Source of the DNA: Armillaria gallica
Lineage: Eukaryota > Basidiomycota > Agaricomycetes > Agaricales > Physalacriaceae
DNA: 64,000 nucleotides
NCBI GenBank assembly: GCA_037576215.1
Contig: JBANDB010000004.1
Span: 5,084,001-5,148,000, forward strand
Direction: 5' to 3'
Position numbers and translations under genes: made by a program. Positions within the stretch are counted from its first letter, which is position 1, and every line of letters begins with the position of its first letter. Under the pieces are notes generated by a model. That model worked only from the letters and a program-made list of their open reading frames with translations. It ran no database searches and was not told the DNA's origin. Shown in pieces: positions 1 through 14,085 of this stretch.

Positions 1-3000
1 CAACGAGCAATGCAGTTTCGGAATCCAAGGAGCGCGAACATATATCAAGACTTTCTGCTTTATCGAACTTTTCCATAGGCGATATATTCAAGGACATCCG
101 AGATGGGCCAAAGAGTGTCAAGTTTCCAGAGAAGCTGTTGAAGGTGCTGGAGCAGAAACTGCAAGACATTGCAATGGGGAAGGATGCTGGGTGTGTGTCC
201 CTGCTTCTCGTGCTCATGGAAATACTAAGCTGACGTCCCAGTTATTCTGACCAACTCGTGCGGAGAACAATGGCCAAGTTCTACGGAATGTTCATGGTCG
301 ACAGCTTCAAGCGTCAAATGAAAGAAAACCGCAAAATCGAGGAACTTATCCTCATGTTCGCCACGCACGCTACCGGGGTTCTGAAGAAGGAGCCAACCCT
401 TGCCGGGGAAGGCTGGAAGCTGGAACTAAACAATCAGATCGCCCTCTTCATCAAATTACTCCGGGAGTGCCTTCGAAATCTGAGTCACGTAACACCAGAG
501 CTGCTTTCGCGACTCGATATTTATACAGCCAAGCTCGCACCTGCTCAGGCGGCAAGCGACTCTGGATACGATTCGTCCTCGACCTCTCGGGATCGCGATT
601 CAACGTTGTCGCTGTCAGTCAGCACTAATGTAGCGGACATGGATCTAGTCCGCATCGTCGCCGGTCTGTTTAAAGTATCGGATTCTGCAGTTCAGCAGGA
701 GATTGATCAGATGAAGAGCATATGTACTGACAAAGCTGCTCTTACGGACCTCAAGGTGCGTCTATTTAGATTTTGACAGTCATGGCCTTTATAATCTAAT
801 TCTCTTCTAGACATGTCTTAAGAACATCAACGCCGGAGTGCCTTTTCCTGGACGAAGAGAGGATTTCGACACAGACGACGCTTGGCAGCATTGGAAAACA
901 TTGGAGACCACCCACCTACAGCAGATGATGGTCGCAATGATTCAATACAACCCGGAGCTTGCAAAGTCAACCCCGTCAGACGTTTCGCCTTCCACAAGAC
1001 GACCTGGATCTGTATATGCACCCCTGGATACCCCTAGTGCTGCAGCTCGGACTCCTTCGGTAAGCAGCCGACGCTCTTTATATGGTGCGCTCAGCAACGG
1101 GGACTTCAATGGAGATGCAACCGACATAGACGACGATGATATTCAGGTTGGCCACCACTTTACGTACATTCCCCCCAATCCGAAGCGCTTTTACAAGAGG
1201 CTGTTGGAAATATGCCTGATAGCAGACCTAGAAGTCATGCTCAGTCCTGAGGTGGACGATAACGATGAAGTCTCTCTAGGCATCCTCTCCGCGCCGCATA
1301 TTGATCTTTTGAACGAATGCGCGGTTCGATGGCGGATTGGACATTCTTATCGAGCAGCGTGCTTCCTCGATTTGGTACGACAGTTCTACGAGCGTGGCGA
1401 TGTTCCGTTGGAGTGTATACCGGAAGGTCTGCAGAACATTGCAAAAGTTATGAATGACTTAGACCTGGAAAAGTGGCCGACACAGGACGTAAGGCTACTT
1501 TCTTCTTCTAATGTATACGTTACCTATACTAACTTTCCTCATCAGAGCGAATATCTCTCGGGTATCTATGGGAACCTGTTCAACATTTTCTTGTCGTCGT
1601 TGTACCATGCCATGGATGATCTTGTGAAGCTCAAGCCATCGGACATAGAGCCATATCTGTCCGTGCTAGAACACGTGCGAGACAGCGGACTACTCGAACG
1701 GTTTGATGTGGACATCAATGTGCGATTATCTGACGTTCAAGAGCGAATACGACAGGTGGCTGGTGAGTTCTATGAAAGGAAGATGCAAGAGTTGAGCTCT
1801 GCGCCCGGGGTCAATCGCGCACTTCCATTGTTACTGATGACGGACGAGATTGAGAAGTCGGCTAAGCTTCTGGATAAGCGATTTCCTGAGCCTATATTAG
1901 GGTACGTCACTTCTAGCTTCTAACGATGCATTCTAAATAATTGTGTAGGCAACTCGATCTGGTATCGTTGATGGTCGAAGTACAAATACCGCATCTCGTC
2001 GCAGATTTGAACAATTCCCAGAAGCGGCTATTCGAGTCCTCTATGAATGGGCCGACACCAGACGTTCCGATACAAGACATATTTGCGTTGTACCGGCGGA
2101 CGAAGACGCTTCTAGGGATGTTTGCTGCGTTCTGTCCATCGTAAGTGTAACAATGCGACATCTTTGACACCTCATCTAAGGATTGGATGTACAGGGGTCA
2201 AATTGAGTTCGACATGGACATGTTCTTTGAGCCCTATGTGCGACAATGGCTCTTGAATACCGATAGCAAAACTGGGAATTGGGTTGAAGCGGTAAGTTGA
2301 TAATAGATTGTTTGTGATGTACGTTACTCATCTATTTACGACTAGGCAATCGCTGCGGATAAGGTATTGCAGCTCCCATTCTATTCAGTTTTGATGTTCC
2401 AACCAAGCTCTATATAGTTTGAAGCGGAGGATGCAGAGGGACATAGTTCCTCGATTGTCGACTTGTTTGACTCCCTACGAAGCCCTATAAACTTCTTACA
2501 AGATCTAGAATGGGAAGATGATTATCAGGGCGCGCGGTTCTTCACGGCGCTGTCTAAGGTACTTACTTTTTTCTACGCTGCTTCGCGAAGGTTATAATAA
2601 TTGGATTTTAGACTATTTCGAAAGCGGTCGAACAGTACTGCCGAAGCGTGGAGAGCCTATTTTTGGCAGAGATGTTTCCGCGTCCTACTGACTATCTGCA
2701 ACCTCAAAAATCCTCAGCCTGGCTGGAGAAGGCGCGACAGCTTGCCATCACAGGAGAGAAGAAGGTCGAGCCTTTCAACTTCCAGCCTCAATCGTGTGTC
2801 AAGTTGAACAATGTCGAAGCTGCCCGGCGATTGTTGGACAACATGTACAACCAGATGGAGGCAGACAAGCTTGCTGATGTGATCGCAAACAGTGCGCCTC
2901 CGGTGCCTGAAAAGGTAGAACGGGAACGATTTTTGTTTACGGTCAAAGTTGTGATTGCAGAGGGTCTTCTTCCGATGGAATCGAGTCCTACGTCGAAGCT

Positions 3001-4534
3001 TGATACTTTTATCACGTTGAGTGACGAGGCGGGGAATCGGCTAGCGAAGACACGGACAATTTACGAGACGACAAATCCGCGTTGTGAGTCTCATCTGTAG
3101 TCACATTTTTGGAATCCTGTACTGATGAGCTCTTTGTTATATAGGGGATGAGACATTCGATATATCTGTAGACAAGCCTTTGTGGTTGATGGTTAGCGTA
3201 CGGGATCGTGCGCTAGTGGGGAAGCATGACACCGTTGGACGAGCGTATTTGTGTCTCGATCCCCGACGGTTTGGAGACTTTTTGGCGCATGACCTTTGGA
3301 TGGACTTGGATACTCAAGGACGGGTACTGGTCCGAGTTAGCATGGAGGGTGAGAAAGACGACATACAGTTTTACTTTGGACGCGCGTTCCGTTCTTTAAA
3401 GCGGGCTGAAGCAGATATGCTTCGCATCTTCATCGATAAGGTTGGTTTTACGATATACGATAATATACTATCAGCTGATGTCCCGATAGATGTCGCCATT
3501 CATCCGACAATGTCTTTCACGGAGTGTGGTGAAGACGCTGATCAAAGGTGGTAATCTTGGCTTGGATTACAATCGTGCTCTCGGCAATGTTACGGCACTG
3601 TATCGGTCTGCGATTGGGACGGCTGGGAGTGATGTGCAGATACCTCTGCCTCAGACCGAGAAACCTCGAGTGAGACCGGAGGAGCTGACGGATGTGGAGA
3701 TTGAACAGGCTATATTGCCTCTGTTCGACTATTTTGATGCCAACTTGCAGACGCTCAACACGTATCTGAGTGATACGGCGAAGGAGAAGGTCATGACGCG
3801 TGTCTGGAAGGAACTTCTCAATGTCATCGAGGGACTGCTCATTCCACCACTATCCGAGGTGTCAAGCGACATGAAGCCTCTTAGTGATAAGGAGGTTGAT
3901 ATTGTCTTCAAATGGCTGAAGGTGAGTTTTGTTGATGTCATCATTTTGCGTGTATTGACATTATTTTGGTAGTTCCTACGGGACTACTTTTATGCCGGGG
4001 GTGAAGGTCCCGTTCCTTTGGAGGTGCTTCAAAACCAAAAGTACCGAGATGTCGTTTCCATACGGCTGTACTATGATTGGCATACGTAAGTCGAGTGCTT
4101 TCGCCAAGTGCTTGGTTTTTGATGATTGTGGCGCCACAGGGATGCGTTGATGGAGGAATGTGTGCGGATGATGCAACAGAGTCTAAGCTCCAGTCCTGCG
4201 ATGAAAAAACGAGCGAAGAGCGTGTATTCTCAACGGAATCTTGGTACAATCAAGGAGCGGAAGAAGGAAAAGCGGCAGGAGAAGGAGGTCTCGAACGGAG
4301 AGACAATTATGCAGATTTTACGGATGAGGTGCGATTATCGTTGCGCTGGGCTGGGTTGTACTGATATAAGATTTGTTGGCCGACAGGCCGGGCACCTCAG
4401 AGTTCATTGCCCAGCAGCTACAGATCATGTCACAGATGCAAGCCGAACAAGAGCAACGGGCCAAGGAGATGGAGCAGCGGAGGTTGAAGCGGCCTTCGCA
4501 ACGAGCTCCTCCTGTGCCGCCGTTACCGTCATGA
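1..4534 (+). CDS. UNC13/Munc13-like (MUN and C2 domain) protein, 5' end outside window
   Basis: Relatives of this family prime exocytic vesicles by regulating SNARE assembly at the plasma membrane. The visible part is 14 exons and about 1277 residues, starting in frame at base 3. Exons: 3-190, 242-755, 811-1488, 1546-1901, 1949-2140, 2195-2291, 2346-2363, 2418-2558, 2612-3083, 3145-3440, 3490-3921, 3973-4085, 4140-4328, 4387-4534, all with GT-AG borders. The N-terminal helical part (RQMKENRKIEELILMFAT and following) and the stretch around LSGIYGNLFN and KLKPSDIEPYL look like the MUN/MHD region. A C2 domain follows (FTVKVVIAEGLLPMES to NPRWDETFDISV, across the intron at 3084-3144). The helical region after it fits MHD2, and the C-terminus is basic and proline-rich (RAPPVPPLPS). 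The exon at 2346-2363 is only 18 nt. Fragments of this gene recur at 26.1-26.5 and 48.6-49.5 kb. Family assignment is confident; the exact orthologue is not. Confidence 0.88.
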
Positions 4535-4870
4535 ATGGGGAATTTGTTGTACTGACTATTTTATATACCTTACACCCTATACCGCTTGCATGTTTTCTTT
4601 CTGTCTGTACATCCACACATATACATGGGACATTTGTATCACTCCTGACAGGTGACAAATTCGCACCAGTCAAAATGCAAGGGAAACGACTGGAATAGAG
4701 ATGAAAATTTGATGCATTCTTTTGACCACAGCAAAATCTGTTGGCTTTACCATCAGCGGGAATCTCGACGCAGTTTTCTATGATCAAGAACCTGTGTCAA
4801 AATTCAACAGGCTGTTCACCCGGCAGTTTTCCTCTGGTCCAAAATAGCCGCCACCAGGAGTTGGACCTGC
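4535..4870. other. 3' flank of the UNC13-like gene
   Basis: No supportable gene. The stretch probably holds the transcript 3' end; I see no clear poly(A) signal that I would place. Confidence 0.4.
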
Positions 4871-4874
4871 GATC

Positions 4875-5085
4875 AAGACGACTTGTAAATCTGAGCTCAA
4901 ATTTGGCTAAGCTTCGCTTCTCACGTACCTTCCTAATAAGAATTATATACCTGATTGGAACATTGCCCGGCGTCGCGTTCCACAATCGTCGCGACGCGCT
5001 TTTCTCGTGCCTAGCTGCGACGGCTGTACAAACTCGTTATGAACTTTGAGTGTATGCCATGGCCAGAGATGTCTACTCTCAGACC
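4875..5085. repeat. Left arm of a diverged inverted repeat
   Basis: About 210 nt matching the reverse complement of 5735-5937 with scattered substitutions and small indels. Shared blocks include the stretch around 4925-4955 (ACCTTCCTAATAAGAATTAT) and CGTCGCGACGCGCTTTTCTC. It could be the foldback end of a non-autonomous element or a local inverted duplication. It has no coding sense. Confidence 0.7.
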
Positions 5086-5086
5086 G

Positions 5087-5471
5087 TCTCTGAATAGGGT
5101 ACGGTTAATAAGTGCGATGTTATTAACATAGGTTAATAACACATGTCAATAAATGGTCGTTGAAAAGCAGTGTTAATGTGTCCTGGGTGTTAATAAATTT
5201 CGGAGGACAGCAGAGGGTAGGGCCAGTCAGAGAAAGCTCAAAATCGATAATACATGGGTTGTGTGGTCCAGACCGGTCTTAGTCATGTGAAATCGCGAAG
5301 GTGAATTGTAATAGGCTCACCGCAAGCCCACTTCTCAATGGGCTCGCCAATTGGGTTGGTGGGTGATCATTGACATTGATCGGGGTGTTATTAACATGGT
5401 CCCAGTCTCCGATGTTAATAACCAACAGTTAATAAGTACGCCGGACCTATTAACCGTACTCTATCTCTGAA
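5087..5471. mobile_element. hAT-type MITE with 8-bp target duplication
   Basis: A 369-bp element (5095-5463) with terminal inverted repeats: TAGGGTACGGTTAATA at the left, and the right end reads TAGAGTACGGTTAATA on the other strand. It is flanked on both sides by the identical 8-mer TCTCTGAA (5087-5094 and 5464-5471). Several TTATTAAC/GTTAATAA motifs lie just inside both ends. An 8-bp duplication with short TIRs beginning TAG is typical of hAT elements. It has no coding capacity, so it would need a transposase in trans. It lies directly after the left arm of the inverted repeat. Confidence 0.82.
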
Positions 5472-5734
5472 GTGCTCACAGATGTCTGAACACCTTGAGA
5501 TGAACTCGTTTGATTCTTTTTGGGGCAAAGTTCCTTAGCTCTGGCTCAATACGACACTGATACGCCGTCATACCTTGGCTTGCATAGTCCCTCTTCTTGC
5601 CCATTATACTTCTCGTGGATCACAAGTTTCTATTGTTTTTTCTAGGGACTGGCTAGGGGAAATTGAGGGGGAGATGATAATAATCTCTTCCGATTCTACT
5701 TAACGGCCTGGTAGTCTGACATTATTTCGCCTTT
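5472..5734. other. Spacer between MITE and right inverted-repeat arm
   Basis: No gene or recognisable site seen. Confidence 0.35.
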
Positions 5735-5937
5735 AAAATAGCTTACTGAGGTATACAGATGCGGCCATGGTATACATTCAAAGAATCCATTACGAATTTG
5801 GACAGTGAGAAAAGCGCGTCGCGACGATCGATGGAACGCGACGTGCGTGTTCCAAATTGGGTATATAATTCTAATTAGGAAGGTATGATCGGAAAATGCA
5901 TCAGCCATATTTAAGCTCAGATATACAAGTCGTTTTG
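5735..5937. repeat. Right arm of the diverged inverted repeat
   Basis: Reverse-complement partner of 4875-5085. The arms are separated by about 0.65 kb, of which 0.37 kb is the MITE. Confidence 0.7.
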
Positions 5938-6341
5938 ATAGTGAGCCTCGGTTACAGGTCTAACCAGGAGTGTATGTATTTGAGAAGATACGCTGGAGAT
6001 GTAGCGGCTTTAGGAGATTCCGTAAAGCTGGACGTTGGATATAAACCAAGGCCTCCTAGGAGACTGTGATTTGTTCATGTGCCCCCGCGAAACGTCAAAT
6101 CCCTGCAGTGAAACGTGATGATTAATTGGGTAGATGTCCTGTAAGTACTCACGAGTTGTAAATTTGCTCAGGAGCTGATCGTTGTGGTAGATGGCGTGCG
6201 TATTGTTTTGATAAATTTATTGTATTATATTCAATTAATCTGCGTACTAGGGTTGACGGGTCTGGTTAACTTGGGGTAAGCTGAGCCCCTCCCCCTCCTC
6301 CTAAATTCAAGACGCGTCGCAGTTTCTCGATATCGGCTTGG

Positions 6342-6569
6342 ATGTCCGATATGAATGTGGACGTTCCCATGTCGGATTTTTGCGTGGTGTTCGCGACTGG
6401 ATTCGTGAATATGATGGGCGCGTGTGTTTATCGCAAGCCAATCGTCGAGGTCGCTCTTGGGGTGGCCGGTGCCCTCAATTTAGCGACGGCGTGGAAGATT
6501 CGTCGGGCCTGGATGGGGAGGGGTGAGAGGGATGGGCTGTTACCGAGCCATCTCGACGGGAAGCAGTGA
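6342..6569 (+). CDS. Hypothetical 75-residue ORF with one hydrophobic stretch
   Basis: An open frame with a plausible single membrane segment (VEVALGVAGALNLATAW). It has no recognised family, no clear promoter, and a competing overlapping frame. It may be chance. The surroundings (5938-6341 and 6570-7000) hold no other supportable gene; the latter is upstream DNA of GAPDH. Confidence 0.2.
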   Translation: MSDMNVDVPMSDFCVVFATGFVNMMGACVYRKPIVEVALGVAGALNLATAWKIRRAWMGRGERDGLLPSHLDGKQ

Positions 6570-7004
6570 GGCTAGGCTAGGGCGCGTAGTTAGATAATGA
6601 CTCATCATGGCTATCACGTCGGCATTCACCAGCCACTACACAAATCCGTACCGCGAGGCAAGGGCACCGCGTAAGGCTGTGCAGGTTCCAAGGAACGTGC
6701 ATCCTTACGGTCTGGATGCATCGTTCCTCGAAGATTCACGAATTCGAAGCGTCCTATGTATATGCTAACCTCTAGAATGTTATCGCCGACTCTACCCGAG
6801 CCGGACGACCGTTAGGACTCCTGAAAATCGGAGAAAAGGTGGACGGAATATATCTAAAGTCTACGGATGGAGTTTGTACCGGGTGGAGAATCGCTTGTTG
6901 TTGGTTTACGCTACCATCCGAATACTTAGGTATGACAAGGGAATGGAGTTGTGATGACGGCGAGACCCCAAAGAGGCCAGACCCCAGATTTGATCAGATT
7001 ACGC

Positions 7005-7097
7005 GATTGCATAAAAGGCGCCCGATACCCTGTCCTCCTCTTCGCTCATTACCACCACCTTCAATTCTACTCATCGTCTCATACCTCTGCAATCATC
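7005..7097 (+). promoter_or_regulatory. GAPDH core promoter and pyrimidine-rich leader
   Basis: A TATA-like GCATAAAAGGC lies at about 7009-7019, some 80 nt before the start codon. It is followed by a CT-rich stretch typical of strongly expressed fungal genes and then by AATCATC directly before the ATG. Confidence 0.6.
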
Positions 7098-8990
<1,893 letters not shown>

Positions 8991-11225
8991 CTAAGGGCGC
9001 TTCCGTCCTTTGATCAAATCCGCCGCCCTCTCTGCAACCGCATACACCGGCACTTGAGTATGCCCAGCCGGTACATATGGCTGAAAATCACATATACATA
9101 TTAGCACCCCCGAAATACGACGAACAAAACATCAAACTTCACCAAAACCGACGCGTCCACAACCCTCACCCCCCTCGTCCGCTTGAGCCTTAAGTCCGGA
9201 TCGACGACTCCGCAATGCGCATTGGGCGGGGACATACTCGCGGTACCCACCGAATGTCCTGCCGGCCTCGCCTGATCCCGAATGCTCTCTTCCAGATCAC
9301 TTATATCCGTATAGAGTTCAAGGATATAGCCCAACCACACTGGCGCTGCGGCGAACCTCTGGGCACCCCGAATAGCGTGCATCATTTGTACCAGGTCCTG
9401 CTCATGCTTGAAGACACTAAGATCAATGACTGGTGGGGAGAGAGGGTCGGTGCTGTTAACAGTGACGCTCCCATCTACGCTAGTAGGTCAACAAATTTTC
9501 GGAGGAGAAAGTGATGGTAACGTACGAGAGCGCGGACACAGGATATTAACCATCACCGAAAAGTAGTTCCCAGATGCTGGGACGGGTACGTTGCCCAATC
9601 CACCCTGATTATGTCTGTTAGCGGACATAAATACAGTTGCTTGAGTGAAGCCTACGCTGAATATCAATTCATAATGACCTGTCCGATTGCCAGCGCAGGA
9701 TTCTTCCTCCATCAGGCCGTCGCGTAGGCGGAAGTATCCCAGATGGTTGGAAGGAGGGTTAGCCAGAAACCCGGTCCGATGCGACTGCCACTCCGCCAGG
9801 GCGTCCTCTTGTAATGTTTTGTTCCTCCAATACACATTTTCTACCATTTGCGTATCGTTCACATTCCAAGTGAGCCTCATACTCACTTGATCCCTCAGGT
9901 TCTTCCCAACGTCGGGAAGATGCAGCATAGGAGTGATGCCCAGCACAGATAGCTCATCGGCATTACCGACACCTGAATTGAGTAGGATGTGAGGAGTCCC
10001 GATGACTCCGGCTGACAGAATGATTTCCTTGCGAGCTGAAAGAGTGTGCATTGTTTCTGAGACCTGTTATTAACTCAGGGAAACGCAGAAAATAACAGGA
10101 AAAGCCTACTTCCAGCATCCTGTGTGAATTCAACAGAATCGAAATAAGGCTTCTTATCCCGGTCCGCATTTGAGTCGTTCGCTACGAGAATCCGCGTGAC
10201 GTGCGAATCCACAAGCACATGGAGATTCTCCCTGTTTATATACTCAGAACCGAGATACGACGTCTCCGAGCTGCTTCTCGTCCCGTTCCCGACAGTCTTT
10301 TGATGCCAGCCTTGAATAAAAACCGATGATCAGGTCGGACCACATCGTACCACTACTCACTTACCGATACCCAAGTGATATCCAGAATTATAATCCAAAT
10401 TGAATGGAAACTCCTCCGGGAGCTCCTTGGTTACTTGAATGACACGGTCATCGAGGACACTGGGATATTCAGCAACCGACACAGAGTTGATTCCGTCAAA
10501 ACCGTGCACCGCGGGATCATACTGACCAGTTATATTGCGGCGGTCTGCGGAAGCGACGAAGCGTTCGTTCTACGCCCAAAGTCAGATAGCTTCCCGAACA
10601 CCGGGACTGTCAGATGTGCACTACCTTTCGAAAATACGGCTGCATCTTATCCCACCCCCACCCGTCGTCTCCACTAACTCTCGCATAACGATCGTAGTCC
10701 TCGGACGATCCGCGTGCGTATGTCATAACGTCTACAACAAGACACTAAGCGCCAGTTCACGTCAATAAGAAAATCAAACTCACTTATAGCACTGCAACCA
10801 CCTAGACCAAACCCCCTGTAATAATCAAATTCTCGGTCGTTCAAGCCGGGCTGGGGTGTAGTGGTGAAGTTCCAGTTCAGCATGAGCGGCCGTGAGATGC
10901 AGAAGAAGGGTATCTGCGAAGTCAAGATGTCCGCCGTTCTAGTTTGTGTTGAAGGATATATATCGAAAAGTGAAGGAGTAACGTACGATCTTCCCGCTTC
11001 GAGAACGAGAACGAAAGTTTGGGGATCTTCGGTCAAACGATTGGCGAGGACGTTTCCTGCAGTACCACCTTGTAACAGGTATCATAGACCATGAGCAAGA
11101 CATGTATCCAGAGTATACGCACCTCCAACGATAATGTAGTCAAATTTAGCAGCTGGAAGGTCGGCGACTGTTTCGTATATTATAGCTGAGCACAGAGGAA
11201 GAAACAGCAGCATCAAAGAGAACAT
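8991..11225 (-). CDS. Secreted GMC oxidoreductase, aryl-alcohol-oxidase-like
   Basis: FAD-dependent alcohol oxidase/dehydrogenase family. In basidiomycetes the secreted members supply hydrogen peroxide for lignocellulose attack. The start at 11225 gives a signal peptide (MFSLMLLLFLPLCSA), then the FAD-binding FDYIIVGGGTAGNVLANRL split by an intron after VGG. Next come YRGFGLGGCSAI, the second GMC signature SAGVIGTPHILLNSGVG, and the C-terminal GHSVGTASMSP and PYVPAGHTQVPVYAVAE. The last two carry the two catalytic histidines. Seven or so introns of 50-65 nt interrupt it; the stop is at 8991-8993. Its GGCSAI has Cys where GGSSAI/GGSSSI is usual. Substrate cannot be assigned from sequence. No premature stop was found. 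Confidence 0.92.
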
Positions 11226-12380
11226 GATGAAGGGAATAAGTACTGCGTGTGTGTTGTATCAAGACGAATCTTGAAGACGGTGGTGCGAGAGCGGCGTAAG
11301 GAAGGAGAGATGAACACTGAGGCGACCTGTTTTTAAATTATGTTTTTCTGGTTTGTGGCGACCTACGATCTCGGGAGCCCTTTCATGCATGATGTTTACA
11401 AAATCCGGTTCATGATCACATCTGAACGTTACGTTGAACGTTGAACCTTCTTTTACATGATCTGAGTTTTAGCGTTTGTGAGGTACGTCGGATGGATTCA
11501 AGCTTTCCTGACTGGAATACTACGGCTCAAGCACATTCCAGGCTCCATTGCACGTCCCTCGAGCTGTACACGCACAGGGGTACCTAGATCAGAGTTGACT
11601 GTCTGGCGTTTTATGAACGGAAGCAATGCTGAGACTCTGAGCCGACAGTACTAGTATGGAACCAAGTGAAGCTGCGGAATTTGAGGTCAGAGATCAGAGT
11701 AGTATCCTTGATCTTTTGGGTTTAAGGGGCAGAGATTCGGAACTGGGCTTCAAGGGAACTGCTTGTTGAGCAGAGGAGAAATCGGCGATGAAACCCCGGA
11801 ATGAATGCCAGATCTCGGAGAGATCAGTTGTTCAGGATACCTGAAATCTGAGCAACTGAAAGATGTAGCTACAGTGTCAGACCAGGCGCTATCCAAACAA
11901 AGACGGGAGGGGGTGGATCGGTCAAAGGAGAGCAAAGAAATGACGGAGCGACTTGGAAGACAGGTATCGTGGGTATACTGTACAAAAATTATTGAGTACA
12001 GGTAGTGCCAGAACTCAGATCACGACAGGTACTGGCTCGGACCGATACTGGACCGATACTTCCGAGAGGAGAAAGAGATATCACTTTTACCTGGTCGCGA
12101 CATCACTAATAGCTCTGACTGGAACAGAGAAATGACGCTGCAGTCATTTAGGATTACTTGAAACTATGAGAGTAAGCATGGTATGTCAATTCAGCTTGAG
12201 CTGAATGACTTGAAACTTATTAGTTGAGTGCTGCAGGCAAAGCACATTTCGGGGTCAAGCATTCAGGCGGATCGTTCGACCTGTCCTCCGAGTATCTTCG
12301 GCGTTCTTCGCTCAGTTGTAGCCCTGGGCATCGAGCTGGCACTAGTATTTGGCTATTTCAACATCACCCAGTTGGTCGGT
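11226..12380. other. Intergenic region upstream of the GMC gene
   Basis: The first part is the GMC promoter. The rest shows short repeats only (for example GGACCGATACT twice near 12040-12060) and no gene I can support. Homology to copy 3 of the repeated block begins near 12390, matching about 34620. Confidence 0.45.
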
Positions 12381-12554
12381 GTCACTGGCCATAACGGCGA
12401 TCTCATTCCTGTCAACAGCCCTGGAGAGACCGAAAGTCACACCCATCCCAACATAGCGGCTCGAACGTGACCTGTATGCTGCGGTCCTCATTTGAGTGAG
12501 ACATTGACCTCTGACAACCTTACAAAGCGTCGAGACTCTAGTACATGACACAAA

Positions 12555-13703
12555 ATGCGTCCTGGCATCAGTATCAGCGATATCACCAAGCATCCCGGCA
12601 TCACCTTCATAGACAGGAAGTCTCTCAGTGCCGATGAAGCCGCCAGTGCAACCTTAGGTCTACTTGGGCTGCCGGATACTGGAACTGCGACGACGAATTC
12701 CATAACGTACGTCAACTGGGCGCGCCTTCCAGAGTGGATTGAGAAAGTGTTGGGTGATGGTTGGAGTGTGACGTATGGGGGGGTCGGTGTGGGGGTGGAG
12801 GAAGGGTCCGCAAGCGCACTCTGGTGTCTGAAACGCAACGGACTCGAAGCAGATAGTATCGACTCCGCGGCGCAGCTGAAAATTAGAGTTTTCGTCCAGT
12901 CGCAGACCAATCCCGACGGGGTCTTGGACATGGCTGCTAATAAGCGAGCAGCACGCCGTCGCCTCGCAAGCATCATCAACAGCACCGACTACTTTATCGA
13001 GCTCGTATGGATGCGCGGAAATTTCAGTGCATTCGGCGACGATTCTGTGCGGTATGCAGATGGCGGTGGATGTGTTATCGTTATTGCTGGCCATACAGTC
13101 ATTGAGATTTGTGATGACGGTGATATATTGCCATCGGAGAGGTTTGAGAGATACGTTCGCACACTCCTGGAGCATACTATTCGCAGGAACAGTCCAACCC
13201 CCACTATGCCCATCATCAAGCGTGGCCCATTGGTATCCCTAGCCAGCGACAATCCCAACTCATGCCCGAGAAAAATCACGATCCGCCCTGTCGATCCACG
13301 GTTTTCCGTTTGGTTTGAAATGGACAGACCTATTGCTGCTGCCGACGCCATTGTCAAGGGATCTGACCGGGCCGTTAAACATGAAAACTGTAAAGTTGAA
13401 GAGGGCGTTAGGGTCCATTTCATGTTTGTGATCGCAAAGGAAGGACATCATGTTGTGGAGGTACACGCACACTTTGCAGACTCGGAAACGATGATGTCGA
13501 GGACACAGATCTTCGAGGTTGACGTTGCTTACACGAAGAAGCAGGCGGATTATAATGGGGAGGATATTTTCATGGCTGCCTCTAAGGAAGCAGCAGATGA
13601 ACAGCACCGCGTTCCCTACCAGGACCGCAAGGCCAAGGCCTCACGAAGAGTTCTCTCATTTCTGCGGCTATTCTGTCCTGTATACAGACGACGTTCCCGC
13701 TGA
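12555..13703 (+). CDS. Unrecognised protein family, intact copy A
   Basis: A single uninterrupted frame of 382 residues; no intron is needed. The N-terminus begins MRPGISISDITKHPG. The middle is a mixed alpha/beta-like region (LPEWIEKVLGDGW, IRVFVQSQTNPDGVLDM). The C-terminal third alternates hydrophobic and polar residues (VRVHFMFVIAKEGHHVVEV, ADSETMMSRTQIFEVDV) and looks like a beta-sandwich. The tail is basic (CPVYRRRSR). Copy B at 34828-35952 is very similar but has a stop; copy C at 63293-64000 is more diverged, keeps VQSxTNxDGVLD and ADSETxxSRTQxxEV, and is open as far as visible. Conservation between A and C argues for a real protein. I cannot name the family. An upstream exon around 12390-12470 is possible, since that stretch is shared with copy B. 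Confidence 0.72.
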   Translation: MRPGISISDITKHPGITFIDRKSLSADEAASATLGLLGLPDTGTATTNSITYVNWARLPEWIEKVLGDGWSVTYGGVGVGVEEGSASALWCLKRNGLEADSIDSAAQLKIRVFVQSQTNPDGVLDMAANKRAARRRLASIINSTDYFIELVWMRGNFSAFGDDSVRYADGGGCVIVIAGHTVIEICDDGDILPSERFERYVRTLLEHTIRRNSPTPTMPIIKRGPLVSLASDNPNSCPRKITIRPVDPRFSVWFEMDRPIAAADAIVKGSDRAVKHENCKVEEGVRVHFMFVIAKEGHHVVEVHAHFADSETMMSRTQIFEVDVAYTKKQADYNGEDIFMAASKEAADEQHRVPYQDRKAKASRRVLSFLRLFCPVYRRRSR

Positions 13704-14085
13704 ACGCATGGTAGTTGTTGCTAGTCAGACGGTCGTCGATATATGTGAAGTGGAGAGGTCGTTAACGGCCAAGACTTTAGAAACTATGCTTAATTCGTCG
13801 TCAAGCGTGACCCACTGTTATTCTTGACCAACAATTATTCGCGCGCGACTCCCGAGAAAAATCCAGATTCGCTCTGTTGGCAAAGTCACGGTTTTCCCTT
13901 TGGTTTGAACCCCATTGCTGCTGCCGAGGCCAGCGATTCCCTTGAAAGTTATGTAAGTTAAGGAGGGCGTTAGGGACAAGTTCACGTCTGCGGTTGCAAT
14001 GCTGGGACATCACACCCGAATGTGGTCTTTGCAGATTCGGAGACCATGGTTTCGGCGTCTAGGTCGAGGTGACACATTGAAACAG
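13689..14085 (+). pseudogene. Decayed partial tandem copy of the copy-A gene
   Basis: Just after the stop of copy A the sequence repeats the C-terminal half of the same family in broken form: VVVASQTVVDICEVE parallels VIVIAGHTVIEICDD, and later pieces match the KITIRPVDPRFSVWFE stretch and the ADSETM region with frameshifts. The same remnant follows copy B at 35940-36330, so it is older than the duplication of the block. Confidence 0.6.

Noticed and set aside
231..233. In-frame TGA in the UNC13-like gene, with CGA in the fragment copy at 26.4 kb
   Set aside because: At first sight a nonsense mutation, but the TGA lies inside a 51-nt interval (191-241) with GT...AG ends and a CTAAG/CTGAC branch-like sequence. 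Removing it joins MGKDAG to YSDQLVRRTM in frame, so it is best read as an intron whose length happens to be a multiple of three.
13027..13607. Antisense frames of 70-170 residues overlapping the 382-residue gene
   Set aside because: They are shadows of the plus-strand gene. Copies A, B and C conserve the plus-strand protein, not these frames.
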